64,000 nt of DNA from Blepharisma stoltei (lineage: Eukaryota; Ciliophora; Heterotrichea; Heterotrichida; Blepharismidae): the NCBI GenBank assembly GCA_914767885.1, contig CAJZBQ010000036.1, positions 1,240,001-1,304,000 on the forward strand. The letters run 5' to 3'. This document shows, one piece after another, positions 31,754-42,901 of the stretch. The number at the start of each line of letters is the position of its first letter. The first letter of the stretch is position 1. Made by a program: the position numbers and the translations under genes. Below the pieces are notes generated by a model. The model made no database searches, was not told the origin of the DNA, and saw only the letters and a program-made list of their open reading frames with translations.

Positions 31754-32425
31754 AATTAAATAAAATTTCTGCAATTAAAAATATAAGTTTTGCTAAATTA
31801 AAAAACAATTATTTTTCCTTATTATTTAATTATATTAATATTTCTGGCTTATAATATGAGCTTAGAATAAATAATTAGAAAAATAAGCAATTCTGGGTTA
31901 ATATTTATATTTTAAAGTGAAGATTTAGCAATTCTACTTGTCATTAAATGTACTTATGGCGTGATTAGCCTTTATTATCATTGAAATTTTTAATTTTTAA
32001 TTACTGGACATGAAGTCTGTTATTGAATAGAGATTTTAGAAGAATGCTTTTTCAATGAAACTAACAAAGCTTGTGGTGTTAATTTTATGGTAGATGCAAA
32101 GCATGCAACGAAGAAAGTTTAAATCGTGATCTTTGCTTAATTTTATGCTGATTTAAACGTAAAAATAACATATCAGCAACGTTTTGGTTAAACACAAATG
32201 TTTAGCTATTTATTATGTATTTACAACATTTAAAAAATTTAATTTTATAATTTATTATAAAATTAGCATAGAGTCTGCTTTATCATAGCACCTAAGCGCT
32301 CTAATCTTTGTCTGCCAGATACTAAAATCAATAAACAAAAATTAATATCTAGCATTCACAATAAATATCATTAAAATCCTAAAATTTAATATAATAATTT
32401 TTCTAATATAATTTTAAATTACTTA
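31754..32425. other. Intergenic, no gene seen
   Basis: A/T-rich, up to MITE M5. It should contain the arginase 5' region. No ORF, TIR or duplication was recognised. Confidence 0.5.
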
Positions 32426-32786
32426 CTCCCCCCCCTCCGTGAGTGAACAAAACCATTAGAAAAATCACTATTTTTTGCTCAAAAACCCACCCTCCGTGAG
32501 TGAACAAAAATTTTTTTAATAGAAAAATTTTGATATATAAATGATAATTAGTATAATGAAATCTAGAGCTAATTCTATTTAATTTAAACGAATTGCTCTT
32601 TAAAACATAAAATTTTATAAATTAAATTAATATTTGCCTTCCAATTTTTGCGAATTAGGATTTTTCTAAATTTCGAAAAACAATATTTTTTTATAAAATT
32701 TATATATAAATTTTTTTTAAAAAACAAATTAACCCCCCTTCGTGAGTGAACAAAAATTTTTTTGTTCACTCACGGAGGGGGGGGAG
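32426..32786. mobile_element. MITE M5, inverted orientation, intergenic
   Basis: 361 bp, the reverse complement arrangement of M3: the single-TIR side with CATTAGAAAAATCACTATTTTT first, and the hairpin side last. Left flank is TTA, right flank CTA. Confidence 0.85.
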
Positions 32787-32846
32787 CTAATAATATATAT
32801 ATGAAATAATTCAATTTTCAGGATTTGAAATAATTAATTATTAAGA

Positions 32847-33596
32847 CTAACACTCCCTATGAGGTCTTGTCTCCAAATAATTTTTGAAACATTGACAATT
32901 ATTCATCATTCTATTGTGCCATTGCATAAGCTTTGGTGCATTAGTACTAACCATAGTTCCACATTGCTCTATCTTACCAGGTTTTAGACAAGTATCCCAC
33001 AGCATCTGGAAAACGCAGAAATCAGCCAAAGTTACGTTATTCCCCACAAAGAAGCCAGTCCCATTGTTATTTCTTTCTAGTCTTGTTTCGATTTTTCTGA
33101 GCCAAGTCGGCATTTTTTCCATGCAACATCGTCTCATGCCTTCTATGTCTCTTTCTTCGTACATTTTCATATACATTTTGTTGATATTGCAGCAATATTC
33201 ACAGATGGAATCGACCATGTACATTTCCATTGGGGTGTTAGGGAGGTAGCCGAACTTGTGGGCGATGTATTTTGAGATGGCGAATGGTTCAACTAGTCTG
33301 TTATTATACTTATTAAGGATGAGATATATAAGGATAATTATATAAGGAAAATAGTTTTTGGTGAAAATAAAGATTTTTTGAAAAAAAAAATTAGAGAGAG
33401 TTTATGATAAGGAAATATCAATTTCCATGACTGGAAGAGTCTCAAATTCAGAAAAGCCAGTGGTTTTGAGGTGGGTCCATTCTTGTTCAGTAATGCGGTG
33501 GTCGTTGAAATTGGTGTTGTGATATTTGAACATCATACGAATTGGTTCAGCTGTGCCCATCATATCGAAATAGTGGAGAGTTGGTTGCTGTTGCAT
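32847..33596 (-). CDS. Glutathione S-transferase
   Basis: Cytosolic GST of the sigma/alpha-like type, conjugating glutathione to electrophiles. The thioredoxin-fold N-terminus has the catalytic Tyr in LHYFDMMGTAEPIRMMF. After excision of a 111-bp IES the Pro loop and SNAIL-like motif read LPVMEIDNNRLVEPFAISKY. The C-terminal helical domain follows, with NNVTLADFCVFQMLWD. 212 aa is normal for the family. The C-terminus is unusually rich in Cys and Met. Confidence 0.88.
33305..33415. other. TA-bounded IES (111 bp) in GST
   Basis: Excision gives VMEIDNNRLVEPF, the conserved glutathione-binding stretch. The unexcised frame stops nine codons later. Confidence 0.88.
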
Positions 33597-33652
33597 CTTA
33601 TTTATTATAAGGAGTTATTTTTTGTGTCTAATCAGAACGTTTTTTCATAGAT

Positions 33653-34103
33653 TAGATTAGATTAAGCCGTTTGCCTTGCAGGGCCGGGGATTCTCACCCC
33701 TACACGCTCATCGCCCCAGAGGAGCCTCGGCGGACACCCTCCTTGTTGCCTCAAACAAGGGATTCGCACAACCAGTCTTGACTTCCATGGCTTCTGGAGT
33801 CTAGGGCCAACCACCTGGGTCGAAACTCCCAGTTTCTCGTTGGGCAAATACCGTCTTCTGGGTCTGAGGGTCATATTGCCCTCAAATATTGGCCGACCTT
33901 GCCCTTTCCAATGGTTGTACCGGAGGAAAAACTCCAAGTCCGAGAATTAGCTCCTCGGGCTCAAAGAAAACCCAGCCCGACTATACATAAAGGATTACCG
34001 GCCCCTTTCCACCTAAATCTCCATCACTGGCCGTTGCCTGCTGGTGTTGAAGAAATAGGGTCGAGAGGTCGGGTGGTCTGTCGTCACCATTTTTATGTAT
34101 ATG
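33653..34103 (+). mobile_element. SINE-like element S7, intergenic
   Basis: 451-bp GC-rich element flanked by the 12-bp repeat TTTTTCATAGAT (33641-33652 and 34104-34115). It starts TAGATTAGATTAAGCCG and ends GTCACCATTTTTATGTATA. It lies about 45 bp upstream of the GST start. Confidence 0.85.
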
Positions 34104-34115
34104 TTTTTCATAGAT

Positions 34116-34839
34116 AAATGGTGGGTTATTATTTCATGATTTAATAAAAACGGATTTGTAGGAGTTTTAAGTTTTTATTATAATAGTAATTATTTTTTAA
34201 ATAAATCAAATTATTAATATTTGCATTTTAAAGCTTTTCGGCAAAACTTTTTATTTATTATAAAATCTATCATTGTATCATATAATAACAATAGCTATTA
34301 ATTTTTTTATTGTAATGGAATTCCAATTATGTTCTCAGCTAAAAAAATCATCCAAATTTATTTTGACTCACCCCTTTTATATTGGAATAAAACTTTTGTT
34401 TAATTTAAAGGGATTAATTATTTTTCAGAAATAATAAGCAATATAAAATTTTCCAAATAAAAAATTTTCAAAAATTAGACAATAATAATTGAATAAATAT
34501 TTTAATATTAGTCACTCCGACAAAACTATATATATAAAAATTAGCATTTTTACCTGAAATTTCTGTAGAATTAAGGGGTTATTAACCCAAAAAATGGAAA
34601 CTTAAGATATATTCTGTTCCAATTTAAAGGAGGAGCAAGTTATAAAATTTATGCTAATACAAAAATAATTAAAATTTTTCTATTTTCACCCAAAACAGAG
34701 CAATATGCCATTACCAAAAAATAAACATATATAAGTCTCCATCTGAAATATGCATGCTAATTATAATTTTTTCTTGTCAAAATTTTCATAATGTCATATC
34801 TCATAATACCTATTTTTCTAGAAGCTAATCTATTTTATA
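34116..34839. other. Intergenic, holds MITE N3
   Basis: A/T-rich. Element N3 lies at 34367-34635 and the CBM20 gene's presumed promoter after it. Nothing else recognised. Confidence 0.6.
34367..34635. mobile_element. MITE N3 (TTTAAATTGG family, degenerate)
   Basis: Ends CTCACCCCTTTTATATTGGAA and TTCCAATTTAAAGGAGGAG. Left flank TGA, right flank CAA. An inner inverted end copy is present after the left end. Confidence 0.65.
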
Positions 34840-35557
34840 ATGGAACAAAACCATATACTAGGAAATTCAAATTCGGAATCCCCGAATTTCCAAGGCTCAG
34901 CAGAGACCATCTCAATACCCCAAAATAATCACAATTTAACTAAAAATTGCAGCTTAGCAGAGCTGCCATATCAAAACCACCAAGAAATAGTTCACCTCTC
35001 TGAACAGCAGCAAAATATCAATTATCAAGGAGCACATAACAACAAATGCGACATCGGAGAACTTAAAAAGAATCCAGAACTGTATCGTAAAATGCTAAAC
35101 GAAGTAATAAAACTTGAAAACGAAAAAATAAGGCCCACATCTTATCTGCTTCGCTTCCGTATGCATTATAAGACTTTATTTGAAGAAAAACTTGTGGTTG
35201 TAGGGGGTGAAGAATTTTTGGGTGATTGGGACCCGAATAAAGGACTTGAATTAGAATGAAGGGCTGGGGATTATTGGGAGATTTCTATACTAATTGGAGA
35301 AGGCGAACTTCCGGAATTCGAATATAAGCTCTTTTAAATCAAAAAAAAATATTAAAGTTATTGCAGATTTAAAAAAAAAATAGTAAAATTATGGCTAATA
35401 GCCCAAGACAAATTAATTAAAAAAGAATAAATATGTTTGCCTCAAAAGAAACCACGCTTTGTGGGAAAACGGGCCAAATAGAATTTTTAAAATCAGAGAT
35501 GGGGTAAAGAAAGGCTCAACTTTATTTTTCAATAAAGAAGACTGTTGACAAAAATAA
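34840..35557 (+). CDS. Starch/glycogen-binding CBM20 protein
   Basis: 206 aa after removing a 97-bp IES (35335-35431). The N-terminal half is Asn/Gln-rich and unstructured. The C-terminal half is a CBM20 domain: LRFRMHYKTLFEEKLVVVGG, EEFLGDWDPNKGLELEW (final Trp TGA), GDYWEISILIGEGELPEFEYKL, and WENGPNRIFKIRDG. Both glucan-binding Trp regions are present. There is no catalytic domain, so the protein may recruit partners to glycogen, like laforin-type or starch-targeting proteins. No signal peptide, hence cytosolic. Confidence 0.8.
35335..35431. other. TA-bounded IES (97 bp) in CBM20 gene
   Basis: Excision gives PEFEYKLFYVCLKRNHALWE, so the CBM20 strand FEYK...WENG is continuous. Confidence 0.75.
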
Positions 35558-35905
35558 ATTATTTAAAATGGACGCAAAGTACATATAAATTATCTATCAG
35601 AATTAATATTTAACATTAAAAAATTCACTAATTTAATAATATATTTATTTACCGAAATTTGGCATCTACTCCTAATAACTTTTTATCTTTAAAAAAAAAT
35701 AATATTTATCTTCTTATTCAATTTAATACAGCTTAATAATTTTATTATAGAGAATAATATCAAACCTTGAATTGTAAATATATATAATAAAAATTGCTAT
35801 TTTAGACTATTAAAAATTATTTTTAGCATATAATAATGAGTTTTAGAAATTATTTTTAATATCTTACTATTATATAATTAATTTAATTGTACCAAATAAA
35901 TTTAA
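35558..35905. other. Short convergent intergenic region, no gene seen
   Basis: A/T-rich, between the CBM20 stop and the BTAF1 stop on the other strand. No element ends recognised. Confidence 0.5.
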
Positions 35906-38900
35906 TTACTTTGCCTCAGATAAATTTCCTAATAAAGATATCGTATCTATTGCCTGCATTGACGCATTATCTACATTTACCAAAGTTTCTGCAATTTTCG
36001 ATTTAAATGCCTGCAGCCCAAGTATTTCTTCTTCAATTGTATTTTTTGTAATTAATCTATATACATTAACTACATTTTTTTGGCCAATTCTATGAGCTCT
36101 GTCCATAGCTTGCAGATCTTTCACTGGGTTCCAATCGTGATCAATAAAAATCACAACATCAGCTGACTGTAAATTTAGGCCTAGTCCGCCTGTTTCTGTA
36201 GTAAGGAGCATCAATCGAAATTTTGGGTTTTGGTTGAACTCGTTTACAATGTCAGCTCGCTTTTGCAGTGGGGTTTTCCCGTCTAGTCTTTTATAAGCAG
36301 TTAATGGAAATTCCTTAGCCAGAAGCTCGTTTTCAACAAGATCAAGCATTTTTTTCATTTGAGAAAAAATTAATGCTTTGTGGCCGCTACCTGATTCTTC
36401 AGGGATTTCGCAGTCAATTAAAAGCTCTTTAAGAGCTGTTAGTTTTGGAGATTCTTTATAGGAAGGGTTTGCAGAGCTGTCTTTTAGGATAGGATGATTA
36501 TTCTGTAATTAATAATTAATATGCGTTTTATATGAAATTTCTATATAAAATAAATAATTAATTTCATTATAATTTAGTGTACAAATTTTCCTTATGTCTA
36601 TAATTTCTTTCAAAGGGTCATTTTTCATACTTTTTTCATCTTTTATTTTTGATAATAAAAATGCCTGTAAAGTTGTCAAATTGACATAATAATCCTGTAT
36701 TATTTTCTCAGGGAGGTCTTGCAGCACATCTTTTTTCAGCCTTCTCAGTATAAAAGGTAGTACTTTTTTATGCAAAAGATTTAGTTTTTTAAGCGCTGCG
36801 TGCTCATCTCTGAACTGGATTTGTTTTTCTGATTTTTTTGGCTTTAAATATTTTTCATAATTATTGGAAAATTCTGCAGAAGTCCCTAAAAATCCTGGCA
36901 TTAAAAAGTTAAAAAAAGGCCAAAGCTCTAGGATTTTGTTCTGGAGAGGGGTTCCTGTAAGGATTAATCTGTGCTTGCCTTTTAGCTGCAGAATAGCTTT
37001 ATATGTTTGGGTATTTGGGTTACTAATTAAATGGCCTTCATCCAAAATGATATATAAAAATTCAATTTCTTTAAGGGTTTCTATGTGTTTTTTTAAAGAG
37101 TTGTAGGAAATCACTATCCTATATGAGGTGATTTTAATATAAAGCTATATAATTTATTATATTAATTATTTTTATAAAAAGGTATAATAATCCTTGGGAG
37201 AATTTTTTATTATTTTCAAATTCATCAGCATCCAAAATGTTTTTATCAAAATATCTATGGACTTCTTCTTTCCAATGGCCTGTCACAGATGTTGGGCACA
37301 CAACAAGCGATATAGCATCTTGGTAGTCTAAATGAGCTTCTGCAACTGCACAGAGGGTTTGTATAGTTTTTCCAAGACCCATTTCATCACAAAGCATCCC
37401 ACATAGCCCAAAAATATTTAAAAATCTTAACCATGCAATTCCTTCTTTTTGGTACTCTCTCAGTGAAATTCCATTAACTTTTACTCTTTGTTCATAAGTA
37501 GGCAGTTCATAACTACCTTTTAGCTGCCCTAAGAAATGAAGCCCTTCTTCCCTATACCTTTGTAAGCCCTCACAAATTTCATTTATAGGGGAATCTAATA
37601 ACACCAAATTTAAAATTTCTCCAAAAATCCTATACTTATATATAAGAAATTTTCCTATAAAAATTATAAAAAATCCATTTTTAAGTAAATCAGGAGATTT
37701 GGTATAGTTATTGCATGGCCTAGGCTGGAATTCAAATTTTTAAGCAGAGGCAGCACAAAGCATGCTGAATATGGGATTAATTTATGTGAGTATTTTGGGG
37801 ACAGTAATTCTTGCAGCACCAAAAGAAGATTTTCTTTCAGCTGATTATCCTCTGCATCCCTTAAAAAATGGGTAATAAACATTATAAGACACTCTTCGAT
37901 TTGAATTGCTATATTTACAATAATCACATTGGTTTCCTCTATATCAACTGCTTGAAGGATTTGAGAAAATAATTGGATAAATAATGGAAATAGTGACTGA
38001 TGAATATAAACGGTCAAAATCTTTAAATTTTGTAAGGAATTCAATATAGGCTGCTCTACCAGAGCTTTATAGAATTGAAATCTGTTGACTATAGCTTCTT
38101 TATGAATTATTTGTAATTCTTTTATAAGGGGAAGTGAGTCTATTTTCATTAAATTTTGGACAAATTTTTCGTTGCAGGTTCTACCAATTGCGGCTAAGGT
38201 GATTCTTGCGGCGGTTTTGGCGATTTTATATCTTAAAAAAGGGACTGATTCATTAGTAAAGCCAGTCACAATGACTTGCAAAATTGGGGTAATTTTATCA
38301 GGTAAAGGGATTTTTTCTTTAATTGCTAACTTTGCTACTCTATAGCAAGATAGCACACGAAGCCTTAAAAATCCTAATTTTCCATCAGATGACTCTGGAA
38401 ATGTCGTAATTACGTTAAGTAAATCATTATAATCATTTGCATTCTCACTTGATAAAACATGAAAAATGTTCTCAATAGAAGTAAAATTCGCACCTACCCT
38501 CCCCAGCGTAAAATTTTCATTTCTCCTCACATATTTTATTGCTTTGCAAATATTTCATATCCCGCGAAATTGTTTTGCTTCTAAATAAGGTATTGTATTA
38601 ATATCATCTGTACTTTCAGAATCAACAAAGCTATAGACTTCTTTTGGGGATTCACCAGGCTGCCCATAAATCAGCATAAAAGAGTAATCCTCAAATCTTC
38701 GATTTTTTAAAAAATTAACCCAATTATTCCAAAATTTTATAATAAATTGGCTAATTCCGTATTGTTGTGATATAGAATCGGCTAATTCGAAACATTTTTG
38801 GATTATTTGTTTGTTGTTTTCTAAAATAATCCCTTGAGTAATAATTCGAAATAAAGACTCATGATCAATTTGCTGCGTTTTTATAATTCCTAAAAATGCA

Positions 38901-40185
38901 GAATATGTGGAATACCTTACCGCTTGTAATTTATGAAAAAACAAATGATATGCTATTATAAATAAATAATTTTTTTTATATATTAAAATTAAAATCATAC
39001 AGATTTATCTTGATATTAAGGACAATTTATATAGATTTACATATAGTTTTTCCATATCGCAAGATATCCTGCACCCTAAATTTAATAATTTATCAACAAC
39101 CTGAATCGCGTATTTTAAGCTTGCTGACAAGTCGTCAGACTCAATAATAATATTGCACAAAATATCTACAAGCTCTTGATCTTGGTCTAAAGGATATTTT
39201 GTCAAATAATGGCAAGCTTCTAGTACAATATCTTCTGATTGTGCCAAGCTGAATATTTTTTACCAATTTTTTATATTTTTATAAGCTTTTTGTGTGTAAA
39301 TCTTGGATTTTCTTAGACATATTAAAGGTCCTTGAGGCTCTGTTACTTCTATTAACTGTGATAAAAAGTTCTCAAGGGCTTCTTCTCGGACTGCTGATTT
39401 GGAAATTGATATAATGTCGCTTGCTAAATCTCTTAAAGGATATTCAGGCAAATCTTCAGCATAATCAGCGACTTGGTCTTTTCCGATGATGACTAAACAC
39501 CTACATATAGCATCTTCTAATTCCCCCTTTGTAAGTAAGCAAAGAATTCTGCCTTTAGGAGGAGGTTTAATTTTATTTATAATAAATTTTATTTTATTTT
39601 TTCCAAAATTTAATTCAAAAATTTTTGTTATGTCTAGAATGCAAATTGCTTATATTTAATAAAATTAGCACGAAAAAAAATTTTTTTTTATAAAAAATAT
39701 TTCATGAATGAATTAATGTCCTAAATTGTTTTGCTAGCCCATAAGGGGAGTAAACATTCTTTGCATAGAAAATGTGAATTTACAAGTTCTTTCATAGCAA
39801 TACAAGCTCCATGTTTCTCATCTCAGCTCCCAATCAGCATTTTTTCTCTAGATTTTTCAAGTAATTTTTGAAATCCGTTTAATTCTAAATTTCTTTTTTT
39901 CGAAGGATCTGGCTCCTCATACGATAAATTGAGGTTTTCTAATTTAAACGAGCTGGCAGAAGTAATACAAAGGCACTGGATTTTTTGCAATATTTGGGAT
40001 AGTGCCAATCCAGCTGCTATCCTCACATCCCAATTAACATGATAAAATAAATTTGAGACTTCTTCGCAGACGAGATCAGAGTCATCTTTTGAGAGCTCCC
40101 CAAGCTGAAAAGAAGCGATTTGGGACAATTCGAAAGATTTATTGCTGGTAATGCAGTCAATTAGCTTTTTTACTCTGCCTTCCAT
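35906..40185 (-). CDS. BTAF1/Mot1 TBP-removing Swi2/Snf2 ATPase
   Basis: Nuclear ATPase that strips TATA-binding protein from DNA. Removing four IESs, one 15-nt intron and one MITE-like element turns 4280 bp into 3765 bp, exactly 1254 aa. The N-terminal HEAT array starts with the Mot1-type repeat (ASFQLGELSKDDSDL, WDVRIAAGLALSQI, and WDEKHGACIAMKEL with Trp as TGA). The C-terminal ATPase has DEMGLGKT, ILDEGHLI, LTGTPLQN, ELWPFFNFLMPGFLG, FILRRLKKDVLQDLPEKI, KALIFSQ, LLTTETGGLGLN and DRAHRIGQKN. It is shorter than yeast Mot1 (about 1870 aa), mainly in the HEAT part. It has the highest density of insertions of any gene here. Confidence 0.9.
36499..36579. other. TA-bounded IES (81 bp) in BTAF1
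   Basis: Excision gives IRKICNHPILKD, the invariant LRKxCNHP motif of Snf2 ATPases. One of the most secure IES calls. Confidence 0.92.
37140..37182. other. TA-bounded IES (43 bp) in BTAF1
   Basis: Excision gives FSQGLLYIKITSYRIVISYNS between ATPase motifs Ia and II. Exact TA choice is not unique. Confidence 0.6.
37633..37685. other. TA-bounded IES (53 bp) in BTAF1
   Basis: Excision joins LLIY to RIFGEILNLVLLDSP at the HEAT-ATPase boundary. Alternatives of a few residues exist. Confidence 0.6.
38927..39016. other. TA-bounded IES (90 bp) in BTAF1
   Basis: Excision gives NLYKLSLQAVRYSTYSAF in the HEAT region. The length is a multiple of three, but the IES contains stops. Confidence 0.75.
39249..39263 (-). 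other. 15-nt intron in BTAF1
   Basis: On the minus strand GTAAAAAATATTCAG. It carries a TAA in frame, and removal gives YKNIKNCLAQSEDIVLEA. Confidence 0.8.
39521..39750. mobile_element. MITE-like element in BTAF1
   Basis: 230 bp with degenerate inverted ends TTCCCCCTTTG and CCATAAGGGGAG, flanked by TAA on both sides. Loss with one TAA gives LCKECLEDAICRCLVIIG in the HEAT region, in frame. It is an old, decayed member of the N or M family. Confidence 0.75.
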
Positions 40186-40340
40186 TATGATTATGAGGAG
40201 ACTTTAGAAATTTTACTATAAATTTAATATACATTTTCATACAAATTGCTAATAAATACAATTTTAAAAAAAAACTTATAGGCAATTTTAAGACAAAAAC
40301 TATATTTTGATAATAAAAACTAATAAATATTGTTGATTAA

Positions 40341-42777
40341 TTACCTAACTAATAAAACCTCATGAGTATTGTCGTTAGGGTTCATTTTTTCCCTATACAC
40401 AAGGCAATCTGTATGAGACCTTTTGAACCTTCTCTCATGTTCTTCTCCTAAGTTAGCCAGCCTCAGTACTTTTAGATATTTTAGATTAGAAATCCCATCT
40501 GCAACATGCGCATAAATTTCGTCTAAAAAGTCTATATTAGAAAATTGTGCTTGAAAAAGGCTGTTGCAGCTTAGAAAAGAATCTGCTATTTCATTTAGCC
40601 CATTCTTAATGTTGTTTCCTCCTAAATGCAAGTATTCTAGATTAGCCATTTTGAGTAAAGCATCAGAGATATATAATCTTAATCTTAATTAATCTGGTGT
40701 TTAAGATGTCTAGTGCCACCCTAATAAATAGGGATATAACTAAACTAGTGGCGTCACTGAGCCATCTTGGAACAAGGTGGTCAGCCCACCGGCCAAGCCT
40801 TCTATCAAAGTATCGTCACCAGTCCTCGCCGTACGTCTCACTCGGTGCGCTGCCGTCACCCTGCCCTGACTCAGCTCCTGCGCGTGTTTCGCCTAATTGC
40901 AACTTTCCGTAGAGATGTGCTGAGAGGTAAAACCCTGGGCCTCTTGATGCACTGAAGAGCAGTTCCTCTGGTTATCCCTAGAGTTAAACTACTGCTGCTG
41001 TGCAGAAGTTTTCGAAAGAAAACCTCCATCTAAATAAATTCATGAGGTAGAGAAAATTAGCAGAGCTAATTTCTCTCGAATCGAATGCCATTTTATTTAT
41101 AAAGCATCAGAGATATCGAAATATCCTTCCGCTATGCTATTAAAGCTAACTCCCCCCTTAGGGGCGAACAAAATTTTTTGTTCGCTAATTGAGGAGGGTT
41201 AAAATTTTCTTTTAAAATATTTATATATAAATTTTATAGAATTTTTTTTTCAGAACTAAAAAAAAAATCAATTTGTAAGCAAAAATTAATTTAACTTGAT
41301 TTTAAAGCGCAAGCTGTTTTAAAATTAATCAGAATTAGCTAGAGATTTTGCTATAATAATTATCTCTTATATATCAATTATTTTTTTCATAAAAAATTTA
41401 ACGCTCGCGGAGGGTGGGCTTTTGGGCAAAAAATAGGAATTTTTCTAATGGTTTTGCTCGCTCACGTAGGGGGAGTAAGGTCCAAATAAACCATTTTCTG
41501 TGGCTTAACAATGTTTTTCACAATATATCCCACGTTATTTTTTATTTCATTATGAGAAAGATACAAATGTGTCAAATTTCTGAAGTTCGGCATAATTTCT
41601 GAAAAAATAATAGCTCTATCTTCATTAATATTGCACGACCCAAGGTTTAAAATTTCAAGGTTAACCAACTTCCCCATTCCATTCACAATTTGTTGAAAAT
41701 TATGGGACAAATCTGTATTTTCTAAATTCAGGTGTTTTAGATTTGGCAAGACTTTTAATGATCCCAAAATTCAGCTTCCATAAGCTTGAATGTGTGGGTA
41801 CTGTTTCATATTAATTTGCGTTATTTCTGAATTTAGCTTTAAAACGCTCTCAAAAACGGTGTCTTCATGTTTTTGTTCTTCTTCGTTTTCGTTTTTAAAA
41901 AAAATTTTTAAAGTTTCTGGGTTGGTGTCTTTTCGTTTTTTTCCTTCGGGGTCGTCTTGGTCGATATCTTTTAAAAATTCTTCCATTGATAAGTACTCGT
42001 GAATTTTTCCATGGCTATTTAGATATAAACACTCTAGAAGAACATTTTGAAAAGGCCCTTCTTCTAGCTTCATTTCGTCGAGAAAACCTCGAATTTTTTC
42101 TATTGGCGCTTTAAAGCCTGACAATAATTCTTGGGATTTTTTCAGTTCCCGTTGTTCAATATTTTGGAATTTTTCGTCCCATAATGAGGAAATTTCAAAA
42201 ATTTTGTATAAAAAAATTGTAAGAGTTTCTTAAACATAAATAATTTATTTTTAAAAAATTAATTTTACAGAAAATAAGAGAGTTAAAGAAAAACAGAATA
42301 TTTATAAATTTCTTCATTAAATTCAAACTTATATAAATCCTCTATAAAAGAGGAATATGCAGCTGGGTCTTTAATCATTTTTAAATATATATCATCTAGG
42401 ACGAATAACCCAATATTTTCATCATTTTCCGAAATATTTCTCACGCGTTGCTTAAAATCTAAAATATCCTTTAAATGGCAACTAAATCTTCTCCGCAGTG
42501 CATCAAGAGAAAGCTCAGCCTCAAAAACAATTCTTTGAGCATAGTTTATAAGCCGAATGCCTTCTTCCTTTACTTTTTTCATGTCACTTTCAATTTTCCT
42601 TATTGCTTCTTGTAAAGAATCCTCTAGCTTCTTTAAATTAGACTGATCAGCATAATTCAAGTCAGAATTCATAACATGTCCTTTGGCATTACAATCTAAT
42701 GAGTGACTTTCACAAATATATCGGCACTCGCGACATTTCCTTAATGTCAGCCTTTGACAGCTTTTGCATTTATTCAT
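40341..42777 (-). CDS. Zinc-finger / coiled-coil / leucine-rich-repeat protein
   Basis: One gene of 523 aa after removing a 92-bp IES (42207-42298), MITE M6 and SINE-like S8 (2437 to 1572 bp). The N-terminus is a B-box-like Cys/His cluster (CKSCQRLTLRKCRECRYIC...H...C...H). A long coiled coil follows (ADQSNLKKLEDSLQEAI; ESDMKKVKEEGIRL). After an acidic linker come ribonuclease-inhibitor-type LRRs (NLKHLNLENTDL, NLEILNLGSCNI, NLTHLYLSHNEI, MVYLDLSFNSI, NLEYLHLGGNNI). The layout recalls TRIM-like scaffolds without a RING. Function unknown; cytosolic by absence of targeting signals. Confidence 0.78.
40673..41099 (+). mobile_element. SINE-like element S8 in the LRR gene
   Basis: 427 bp, GC-rich, flanked by a perfect 17-bp repeat TAAAGCATCAGAGATAT (40656-40672 and 41100-41116). 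It ends GAATGCCATTTTATTTAT. Its body matches S2 (reverse orientation) over most of its length. Removal joins DISDAL to LKMANLEYLHL. Confidence 0.93.
41150..41475. mobile_element. MITE M6 in the LRR gene
   Basis: Ends CTCCCCCCTTAGGGGCG and CTCACGTAGGGGGAG, flanked by TAA (41147-41149 and 41476-41478). Removal completes an LRR: MVYLDLSFNSIAEGYF on the minus strand. Confidence 0.92.
42207..42298. other. TA-bounded IES (92 bp) in the LRR gene
   Basis: Joins FNEEIYKY to KIFEISSLWDEKF and so fuses what look like two separate ORFs. The later ORF has no usable ATG of its own. Confidence 0.75.
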
Positions 42778-42901
42778 TATTATAATTAATGGAATTCTAC
42801 AAATATTTTATAAAAAAATATATATATTTTTTTATTTAATAAATTAATTTATAGAGATTAATAAATTAATTATACATTTATAGAGATATGGTATATAGCT
42901 A

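Noticed and set aside
33662-34117. ORFs of 70-90 codons on both strands in the GC-rich block
   Set aside because: The block is SINE-like S7 with a target duplication. GC-rich non-coding DNA has few stops, and no domain or start context is seen. The same holds for 9219-9446, 40697-40955, 50850-51221 and 15041-15271.
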